A DNA stretch of 6,335 nucleotides from Nitrospira sp. UBA2083. Lineage in GTDB: Bacteria > Nitrospirota > Nitrospiria > Nitrospirales > Nitrospiraceae. The notes under the pieces are model-generated. The model was not told where the DNA came from. It saw only the letters and a list, made by a program, of their open reading frames with translations, and did not search any database. Of the stretch, positions 1-5,333 are shown one piece after another (positions within the stretch are counted from its first letter, which is position 1; the number at the start of each line of letters is the position of its first letter). The translations under genes were made by a program, and so were the position numbers. The DNA lies in assembly GCA_002331625.1 (NCBI GenBank), contig DCZN01000110.1, positions 21,456-27,790 of the forward strand. The letters are read 5' to 3'.

Positions 1-822
1 GGGTCCGCCTTGAAGAGCCTGCGTAATCAATCGTTGCGGTTGGGCAGATCGAACGTCGTATTAGGCGAAATTATGGCCAAACGTCTTCGGGAAGAGGGAA
101 TTCCTTCCGACCGAATCGCCATCATAGAAAATTGGGCTGATGGTGAGGTCATCCAACCGATCGAGAAAAAGGATAACCCGCTTATCCGAGAATGGCGGGT
201 TGAGGACAAGTTCATACTGGGATATTCAGGGAATATGGGCCAAGTCCATGAGTTCAGAACCATGATTGACGCGGCAGAACGATTGAAGGCGGTTGATACT
301 ATCGCGTTTGTATTTGTCGGAGATGGCATGGCTCGACCATGGCTCGTTTCGGAAGTCGCGCGGCGCGGATTGACGAACGTGCAGTTCCATCCGTACCAGG
401 CCGTGGATCGTTTGTCGTGGAGTCTGAGCGTGCCCGATGTCCATTTCGTATCCCTCCGACCCAGCTTAGAGGGCCTGATTGTGCCCAGTAAATTTTACAG
501 CGTTGCGGCAGCCGGCCGTCCGATCATCCACATCGGAGATCGCCATGGGGAGATTGCGAGCATTCTTGAACGCGAACAATGCGGATGGAGTTTTTGTATC
601 GGCGATGTTGATGCGCTGGTAGCCTGCATTCTCCGGCTGGCTGTGAGCAGGCACGAAGCGATTGAAGCGGGGTTGCGTGCGCGTCAAGCATTCGATGAGC
701 GCTATTCGCGAAGCCGCGCGCTCAGCAGTTGGCGACTCCTCTTAGCGTCAGCCTCGACAACGGTTCAACCATTCCCACTACCGGAAGTGTTGCAGCAGCC
801 TGTCGCAGTCGGACGGGAATAA
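1..822 (+). CDS. GT4-type (WcaI/WbuB-like) glycosyltransferase, 5'-truncated by the window edge
   Basis: The reading frame is already open at base 1, and the first in-frame start-like codon (TTG at 10) has no family support as a true N-terminus. The 273 visible residues are therefore the C-terminal half to two thirds of a roughly 400-residue protein. They begin near the end of the N-terminal Rossmann domain (NVVLGEIMAKRL, then IENWAD) and continue into the nucleotide-sugar-binding domain, with the GT-B landmarks GYSGNMG, FVFVGDGMAR and LEGLIVPSKFYSVAAAGRP. The last is the donor-site segment; as in WcaI/WbuB-like enzymes, the second Glu of the usual E-x7-E motif is not at the standard place. 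The expected role is cytoplasmic transfer of a sugar from an NDP donor to a lipid-linked EPS intermediate; donor and acceptor cannot be read from sequence. The stop overlaps the next start (TAATG), so the two genes are probably translationally coupled. Family assignment is strong; exact substrate is unknown. Confidence 0.88.
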   Translation, partial: GSALKSLRNQSLRLGRSNVVLGEIMAKRLREEGIPSDRIAIIENWADGEVIQPIEKKDNPLIREWRVEDKFILGYSGNMGQVHEFRTMIDAAERLKAVDTIAFVFVGDGMARPWLVSEVARRGLTNVQFHPYQAVDRLSWSLSVPDVHFVSLRPSLEGLIVPSKFYSVAAAGRPIIHIGDRHGEIASILEREQCGWSFCIGDVDALVACILRLAVSRHEAIEAGLRARQAFDERYSRSRALSSWRLLLASASTTVQPFPLPEVLQQPVAVGRE

Positions 823-824
823 TG
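820..824 (+). promoter_or_regulatory. Stop/start overlap (TAATG) coupling two genes
   Basis: The TAA of the glycosyltransferase (820-822) shares its last A with the ATG (822-824) of the exported hydrolase-like gene. Only a weak purine-rich site (GGACGGGA, 811-818) precedes the ATG, so re-initiation by ribosomes finishing the upstream gene is a reasonable inference. It also places the two genes in one transcript. Confidence 0.7.
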
Positions 825-1748
825 CGACGAATATCAGTCAAGTTATGTGGCGTGTTAACGGTAGGGCTTCTGTTGGTTGGTGTGCTGACAAGGTGTACTT
901 CGCCGGTCAGCTCTTCGTCTCTCGATGCACGTGCTACGATGACTTCTTCAATTCATCGACCGTTCACCATTTTCGACGCGACGCTCTATAAAAATAAACC
1001 CTCCTTTGAAGGCTATCCCATTCGGCCGATCACGCTGCTCTACGAATCCCGCCTATTCCCTGGTAAACATGCACCGACTGCATTGCCGCCTGAACAGACG
1101 GTACGATCCATCGCGCGGGAGTTGGGCGACGCATCCGGGCCGGTGATCATCGATATCGAACGCTGGCCGCTCAAGGGGGATGCTTCCCTTGTCAAGGAGA
1201 ATGTTGGCAAGCTCGTAACGATCCTGTCGTGGATAAAGGCCGAAGCACCGAATACCCAGCTCGGAGCGTATGGAACGGTGCCGCTGAACGACTATTGGCG
1301 GGCGATCCGTGGCCCAGGAAGCAAGGAGCATCAGGGCTGGCAGCAGGATAACGATCGGTTGGATGAGCTGATGACGCAGCTGGACGCCCTGTATCCATCG
1401 CTCTATACCTACTATCCGGATCAAAAAGGATGGGTTCAGTATGCCGTCTCGCAGCTGATAGAAGCCAAGCGCAAGGCGAAAGGGAAACCGGTCTACCCGT
1501 TCCTCTGGCCGCAGTACCACGAATCGAACCGACAGATCGGCCTTCAGCATTTGGACCCAGGGTATTGGGAACTCCAGTTGAACACAGTGGCCCAATATGC
1601 GGATGGAGTTGTGATCTGGGGGGGATGGGGAACGAACGGGCCCGAAGCTTGGAATGAGGATGCACCCTGGTGGCATGTGACTAAACGCTTCATGGACCGG
1701 CTCAACGGTCCGGCCCCCGGAATTCCTTCTGGCTTGAAAGCCCAGTAG
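822..1748 (+). CDS. Exported TIM-barrel-like protein with hyaluronidase (GH56)-type motif order; putative EPS glycosidase
   Basis: This 308-residue protein has an N-terminal export signal: MRR, then a hydrophobic stretch to about residue 23, then Cys25. Cys25 follows Thr-Arg, which is a poor lipobox, so a cleaved signal or an anchor is as likely as lipidation. The mature part contains IIDIERWPL with an acidic D-x-E pair (D111, E113), YPSLY (191-195), an EAKRKAKGKP helix, VYPFLWPQY (224-232) and DGVVIWGGW (261-269) near the C-terminus. In GH56 hyaluronidases the same series occurs in the same order: a strand ending in D-x-E, a (F/Y)PS-Y strand, an EA-R helix, a YP-Y strand and a GVV-WG strand. 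I infer a (beta/alpha)8 glycoside-hydrolase-like fold acting outside the cytoplasm. The start at 822 is preferred because the signal peptide begins there and it overlaps the upstream stop. A TTG at 729 would add 31 residues that overlap the glycosyltransferase. The gene is certain; fold is moderate; activity and substrate are unproven. Confidence 0.8.
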   Translation: MRRISVKLCGVLTVGLLLVGVLTRCTSPVSSSSLDARATMTSSIHRPFTIFDATLYKNKPSFEGYPIRPITLLYESRLFPGKHAPTALPPEQTVRSIARELGDASGPVIIDIERWPLKGDASLVKENVGKLVTILSWIKAEAPNTQLGAYGTVPLNDYWRAIRGPGSKEHQGWQQDNDRLDELMTQLDALYPSLYTYYPDQKGWVQYAVSQLIEAKRKAKGKPVYPFLWPQYHESNRQIGLQHLDPGYWELQLNTVAQYADGVVIWGGWGTNGPEAWNEDAPWWHVTKRFMDRLNGPAPGIPSGLKAQ

Positions 1749-1842
1749 TCCTCTACAGGGGGCTGATAAGTCTGAAGGGAGCTCTATCCTGGGTAGACCA
1801 CATCTCAACTGACCATTATGTCACGGGTGAGGCTTGACTTCG

Positions 1843-1855
1843 TGCCATCATGGCA
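1843..1855. repeat. Perfect 6-bp inverted repeat with 1-bp centre
   Basis: TGCCAT and ATGGCA flank a single C at 1849. The symmetry is exact over 13 bp. It could be the half-sites of a dimeric repressor or the tip of a transcript hairpin, but a 1-nt loop cannot form as RNA without opening inner pairs, which slightly favours a DNA-binding site. A chance occurrence in a 281-bp gap cannot be excluded. Confidence 0.4.
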
Positions 1856-1895
1856 GGGAGCAAGGCGAGCTCTGGTCCTCCCTTTCGTTGTTCTT
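1856..1895 (+). terminator. Weak candidate intrinsic terminator
   Basis: GGGAG (1856-1860) can pair with CTCCC (1878-1882) across a 17-nt loop that itself contains the palindrome GAGCTC (1867-1872). A T-rich but interrupted stretch (TTTCGTTGTTCTT) follows at once. The stem is only 5 bp and the T run is broken, so this is suggestive at best. Its position, between a gene end and a likely promoter, is where a terminator would be expected. Confidence 0.25.
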
Positions 1896-1920
1896 GCATC
1901 AGCGAACAGAAACCCGCCAG

Positions 1921-1961
1921 TTCGCACTTTTTTAACGCTCAGTTAACACAATCTTGATATT
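1921..1961 (+). promoter_or_regulatory. Candidate promoter/operator upstream of the exosortase operon with 11-bp-phased TTAAC repeats
   Basis: Two near-identical hexamers, TTAACG (1932-1937) and TTAACA (1943-1948), lie exactly 11 bp apart. Weaker relatives in the same phase flank them: TTCGCA (1921-1926) and TTGATA (1954-1959). Direct repeats spaced by one helical turn are the usual binding geometry of OmpR/PhoB-family response regulators. A weak sigma70-like pair, TTAACG with GATATT (1956-1961) at an 18-bp spacer, overlaps the array and would start transcription near 1968, about 60 nt before the chosen ATG. I found no convincing sigma54 -24/-12 pair. Confidence 0.3.
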
Positions 1962-2014
1962 GGCGTGGCCAACGAGTGATCGGTGGGCGCTACACTGCCG
2001 ATCCGTTAGCTCAT

Positions 2015-2019
2015 TGGAG
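2015..2019 (+). promoter_or_regulatory. Ribosome binding site deciding the exosortase start
   Basis: TGGAG lies 10 nt before the ATG at 2030. The alternative in-frame GTG at 1976 has only a poor purine stretch upstream and would add 18 polar residues before a region with no family similarity, so the ATG at 2030 is preferred. Confidence 0.6.
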
Positions 2020-2029
2020 CCTGATTCGC

Positions 2030-3667
2030 ATGAGCGGTCAACCAACGATTTTGGATAGTTCCTTGCCTTCGACACATGGGTCGCGGCTTGCTCGCTCCCC
2101 GTTGTCCGCACATCCTGGCGTCCTCTGGACCATTCTTGCGGGTGTCATGATAACCCTCGGGTATCTCTATGCGGACAGCCTGCGATTTCTTGGAGAAGCA
2201 TGGTTGGAGGACAACAACAGCCATGGGCTCTTTATTCCGCTCATTTCGTCGTACATCATCTGGTTACGATGGAGTGCCCTGGAGACCATCGAATATCGAG
2301 GCGCATGGTGGGGGCCGTCGATCATTGCTGTGGGTCTGTTCGTATATGTCGTCGGCGAGTTTTCGGCCATGCAGGCGGTCCTGCATGTTTCGCTGTGGAT
2401 GGTGATTGTCGGCCTGCTTGTGTGTGTGATCGGGTTATCCGGTATCCGCCCTATCGCCTTCCCATTGTGCTATCTGCTGGCCGCTATTCCACCACCAATC
2501 TTTTTGCAGTATGAGCTTTCAAGTCGTCTGCAATTGTGGTCCTCGGCCCTAGGGGTCGGATTTCTTCATACCATTGGAGTGACGGCCTATCGAGAAGGGA
2601 ATGTCATCGATCTTGGGCCGACTCAGTTGCAAGTCGTCGAAGCCTGTAGCGGGCTACGTTACCTGTTTCCGCTCACGGCTCTTACCTTGCTCGCCGCGTA
2701 TCTCTATCGAGAATCGCTCTGGAAGCGGGCTGCGCTCGTGGCGTCGAGCATTCCCATCTCCATCCTTCTGAATGGCTTTCGGATCGGCGTGATCGGTGTG
2801 TTGGTCGCGAGCTATGGGCAAGTTGCGGCGGAAGGGTTTACACACTTCTTCGAAGGCTGGATTTTCTTCGTCGCGAGCCTTGCCTTGCTCTGCGTGGAGA
2901 TGTGGGTGTTGGCTCGAATCGGTTCTTCTCTGCCCAGCCGTCCCTTCGTAGACTTAATCGGTCTTCCGAAACCGAATGTTCCAGCTACGTTCCGGTCCGG
3001 CCTATCTGCCGCTCGCATTGCCATGGCTCCGGTCGTGGTCGGGGGAGGGTTGCTCGCAATCGCGACGGTGGCGGCTCCGGCCGTCGTTCCGGATGATTTG
3101 CCCGCTCCGCCGACTCGGCAATCGTTGGTCGATTTCCCATCACAGCTTAACGGGTGGAAGGGAGCCTCATCTCCGATGGAGCGGCACTACCTCGATGCGC
3201 TGGCATTGGATGATTACGTCATGACGGATTACATTGCCGAGGGTGACCGTCCGGTCAATCTGTATGTCGCGTACTATCAGTCTCCCAAAAAAGGACGCTC
3301 TTCTCACTCGCCTCGGCAGTGTATTCCGGGCGGCGGGTGGGAGATCACCTCCTTCGAGTCGTTGCCCATGGAGCCTGTCCCTGGGGCCGTTGCCTCGTGG
3401 AGCGTCAACCGGGTCGTGACGCAAAAGGATGGCCACAAACAGATCGTCTATTACTGGTTCAAACAGCGGGACCGTTGGATTACGAGTGAGTACGCGGTGA
3501 AGTTCTTTCTCTTCTGGGATTCGCTGACCAGACACCGTGCCGATGGCGCACTCGTGCGTTTGAGCTCCGCCGTCCATGCCGGGGAGAGTGAGGCGCTTGT
3601 CGATGGGCGTTTACGGACGATGGCAGACATGGTGACACCGTTGTTAAGTCGGTACATTCCCGATTGA
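2030..3667 (+). CDS. Exosortase fused to a C-terminal EpsI domain (XrtD-like)
   Basis: This 545-residue inner-membrane protein joins two parts of exosortase systems. Residues about 20-300 form the multi-pass exosortase domain. It has the N-terminal NSHG-IPLIS motif (63-66 onward), the catalytic segment VEACSGLRYLFPL with Cys206, the NGFRIG segment with Arg251, and the THFFEGW segment with His272: the full Cys/Arg/His set. A further membrane helix (about 330-352) leads to a periplasmic EpsI-like domain (about 365-545) with HSPRQCIPGGGW (His426, Cys431) and a closing DGALVRL motif. Family knowledge: exosortases cleave C-terminal sorting tails of exported proteins at the inner membrane, and EpsI accompanies them in EPS loci. 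The fusion form is typical of the XrtD (VPLPA-CTERM) type, but subtype is inferred from architecture only. It heads a likely three-gene operon, 12 nt before the next gene. Function is strong; subtype moderate. Confidence 0.93.
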   Translation: MSGQPTILDSSLPSTHGSRLARSPLSAHPGVLWTILAGVMITLGYLYADSLRFLGEAWLEDNNSHGLFIPLISSYIIWLRWSALETIEYRGAWWGPSIIAVGLFVYVVGEFSAMQAVLHVSLWMVIVGLLVCVIGLSGIRPIAFPLCYLLAAIPPPIFLQYELSSRLQLWSSALGVGFLHTIGVTAYREGNVIDLGPTQLQVVEACSGLRYLFPLTALTLLAAYLYRESLWKRAALVASSIPISILLNGFRIGVIGVLVASYGQVAAEGFTHFFEGWIFFVASLALLCVEMWVLARIGSSLPSRPFVDLIGLPKPNVPATFRSGLSAARIAMAPVVVGGGLLAIATVAAPAVVPDDLPAPPTRQSLVDFPSQLNGWKGASSPMERHYLDALALDDYVMTDYIAEGDRPVNLYVAYYQSPKKGRSSHSPRQCIPGGGWEITSFESLPMEPVPGAVASWSVNRVVTQKDGHKQIVYYWFKQRDRWITSEYAVKFFLFWDSLTRHRADGALVRLSSAVHAGESEALVDGRLRTMADMVTPLLSRYIPD

Positions 3668-3671
3668 GGTG
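3666..3671 (+). promoter_or_regulatory. Shine-Dalgarno site overlapping the upstream stop codon
   Basis: GAGGTG begins inside the TGA stop of the exosortase-EpsI gene (3665-3667) and ends 8 nt before the ATG at 3680. The overlap leaves only 12 nt between genes and leaves no room for a separate promoter, so these genes are co-transcribed. Confidence 0.7.
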
Positions 3672-3679
3672 CATCCGAA

Positions 3680-5314
3680 ATGGGCTCAGCGTTGTTCTTA
3701 AGTTTTATCGGGTCGCTGATCATTTGTATGGCGCTCATTCCGGTCCTGTCCACCTCGGCCATCCGATTGCAGTTCATTGATTCGCCGCGTGAGCGTCATG
3801 CGCATCGGGAGCCAATTGCCAAGGTAGGAGGCATTGCCTTTGCGTTCGCAACGTTCATCGCCGTATTGGTTTGGGCTCCGAAAGACTCGTTTATTCTTTC
3901 CAGCTTGGTGGGCGGCGCAGTCATCATGTTCTTCGGTATTTGGGACGACCGGGCCGATCTGCACTATCGGATCAAGTTTGCCGGGCAAGTACTGGCTGCG
4001 TCGGTTGCAATGGGGATTATCGGTGTTCGCTTCTCCAATGTCCCGTTCTTCGACGACGCCATGCTTCCGTCCTGGGTGGCCCTTCCACTTACCCTGCTTG
4101 TCATTGTTGCGGTAACAAATGCCGTCAATCTCTCCGATGGCCTTGACGGTCTGGCCGGAGGATTGTCGCTGATCAGTTTCACCGGCTTGGCCTACCTAGC
4201 CTATCAGGTCAATGAACCGTTGCTTGTCCTGCTGATCGTGTCCGTCCTGGGCGGACTCCTGGGTTTCCTTCGATTCAACACCTATCCGGCGCGCGTCTTC
4301 ATGGGCGATGCCGGAAGTCAGTTTTTGGGTTACTACCTAGCCATCGCCGCTCTTCTCCTGATCGATGGCCATCATGCGGCGTACAGCCCGCTGCTGGCTC
4401 TGTTCATCTGGGGTGTCCCGTTGCTCGATATGATCGGTGTGATGGGCCAACGTCTGCTGGAAGGGCGGTCTCCGTTCGTCGGTGATCGGAATCATATCCA
4501 TCATCGACTCTTGGCCTTTGGCCTGAGCCATGGTCAGGCCGTGAGTGTCATTTATGTCCTGCACGGCCTCATGGTGAGTTGCGCGTATCTCCTACGATGG
4601 CAATCGGATGCGGTGCTCTTAGCGACGTATTGTCTCTTTGCGATCGCCGTACTCATGCTTTTTGTTCACCAGCACATGGCGCTCGCTCAGGTTATTGAAG
4701 GAGCTGTGTCCCCCGTGTCGCGCTGGGGTGTTGCAAATTCATCCGAACGGCGAGCAGGGAGGAGCGATTGGCCTCTTAATATTCTCTATTTCGCTGTTCC
4801 GATTTTTCTGGCTTGGTCCATTGTCGTGCCTCGAGAGATTCCCTCTGAGGGCGGGATCCTCGCTGGTTGTCTGGTGCTCCTCCTGGTTGGCTCGCTGGTA
4901 ACTCGCTATGCCGTTTCGTGGACGGTGCGCGCTGCGCTGTATATCGGGAGTATATGCCTTCTCTATTATGGAGAGGCGTTTCCCCGCACGACTGTTACCC
5001 ATGCGTTCACACCGGTCAATGCGGCGATCGTAGCCCTTGCTGCCCTGGTTATTCTGGCCATTCGGTTGTCCGGCGAACAGAGATTCCAGACGACTCCGCT
5101 CGATTCCCTCATCGCGCTGTTGGCCGTCGCGATGCCGTTTCTTCCGGAGATGTTGATCGGTAGCGTATCGGTCGGTCCGTTGACGGCCAAATCCATTGTG
5201 TTGTTCTTCGCGTTTGAGTTGCTGCTGTATATGCGTGCATCGGCGGTAATTCGCCTGGGAATGGTCTCGTTAGCCATGTTGAGCGGAGTGATATGGCGAG
5301 CCTGGTGGCCATGA
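3680..5314 (+). CDS. WecA/MraY-family undecaprenyl-phosphate sugar-1-phosphate transferase with extended C-terminal membrane domain
   Basis: The 544-residue integral membrane protein has a complete polyprenyl-phosphate HexNAc-1-phosphate transferase core in residues about 1-335. Visible motifs are DSPRERHAH (from D34), GIWDD with the Mg-binding pair D89-D90, NLSDGLDGLAGG (N150, D153, D156), FMGDAGS (D210) and the cytoplasmic-loop signature HIHHR (272-276), which marks the WecA/TagO branch rather than MraY. The reaction is transfer of a sugar-1-phosphate, usually GlcNAc-1-P, from a UDP-sugar to undecaprenyl phosphate, the first step of lipid-linked glycan assembly at the inner membrane. A basic, hydrophilic linker (about 340-366) is followed by several additional hydrophobic helices to the C-terminus. 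WecA itself is about 360 residues, so roughly 180-200 residues are extra and of unknown role. The start is supported by GAGGTG (3666-3671), which overlaps the stop of the exosortase gene, indicating coupling. The sugar used is not determined. Confidence 0.93.
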   Translation: MGSALFLSFIGSLIICMALIPVLSTSAIRLQFIDSPRERHAHREPIAKVGGIAFAFATFIAVLVWAPKDSFILSSLVGGAVIMFFGIWDDRADLHYRIKFAGQVLAASVAMGIIGVRFSNVPFFDDAMLPSWVALPLTLLVIVAVTNAVNLSDGLDGLAGGLSLISFTGLAYLAYQVNEPLLVLLIVSVLGGLLGFLRFNTYPARVFMGDAGSQFLGYYLAIAALLLIDGHHAAYSPLLALFIWGVPLLDMIGVMGQRLLEGRSPFVGDRNHIHHRLLAFGLSHGQAVSVIYVLHGLMVSCAYLLRWQSDAVLLATYCLFAIAVLMLFVHQHMALAQVIEGAVSPVSRWGVANSSERRAGRSDWPLNILYFAVPIFLAWSIVVPREIPSEGGILAGCLVLLLVGSLVTRYAVSWTVRAALYIGSICLLYYGEAFPRTTVTHAFTPVNAAIVALAALVILAIRLSGEQRFQTTPLDSLIALLAVAMPFLPEMLIGSVSVGPLTAKSIVLFFAFELLLYMRASAVIRLGMVSLAMLSGVIWRAWWP

Positions 5315-5321
5315 GTTGGAG

Positions 5322-5328
5322 AGGAGGT
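5322..5328 (+). promoter_or_regulatory. Near-perfect Shine-Dalgarno site of the TPR lipoprotein gene
   Basis: AGGAGGT lies 5 nt before the ATG at 5334, in a 19-nt gap after the WecA-like stop. It is the strongest ribosome binding site in the window and suggests that the lipoprotein is made in greater amount than the membrane enzymes upstream. Confidence 0.8.
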
Positions 5329-5333
5329 AGTCA

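Larger units (their letters stand above)
1749..2029. other. Non-coding gap of 281 bp between two transcription units
   Basis: No frame here shows a plausible protein with a ribosome binding site. The left half, after the hydrolase-like stop, holds short imperfect hairpins and a perfect TGCCAT-C-ATGGCA palindrome. The middle has a weak GGGAG/CTCCC hairpin followed by a T-rich run. From about 1921 to 1962 the sequence becomes AT-rich, with phased TTAAC repeats and a weak sigma70-like promoter. The arrangement fits the end of one operon and the control region of the exosortase operon. Confidence 0.6.

Noticed and set aside
729..821. In-frame TTG at 729 as a longer start for the exported protein
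   Set aside because: It would put 31 residues before the signal peptide and overlap the glycosyltransferase by 94 bp. The ATG at 822 begins exactly at the signal sequence.
1770..1798. GTCT/AGAC hairpin just after the hydrolase-like gene as a terminator
   Set aside because: The stem is only 4 bp with a poorly paired interior, and no T run follows.
1053..1808. Long minus-strand open frame (251 codons) opposite the hydrolase-like gene
   Set aside because: It lies antisense to a gene with a clear signal peptide and fold-like motifs. Its translation is rich in Arg, Pro and Cys without domains, and no good ribosome binding site precedes it.
1961..1990. GG-rich stretch (TGGCGTGGCC) as a sigma54 promoter
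   Set aside because: No GC doublet falls at the required spacing from a GG, so the -24/-12 pattern is not met.
1976..2029. GTG at 1976 as the exosortase start
   Set aside because: It has a poor ribosome binding site, sits almost on the inferred transcription start, and adds 18 residues before a region with no family similarity. ATG 2030 has TGGAG at 10 nt.
3167..3577. Minus-strand open frame (136 codons) within the exosortase-EpsI gene
   Set aside because: It is opposite the conserved EpsI domain, whose motifs explain the sequence, and shows no domain or start signal of its own.
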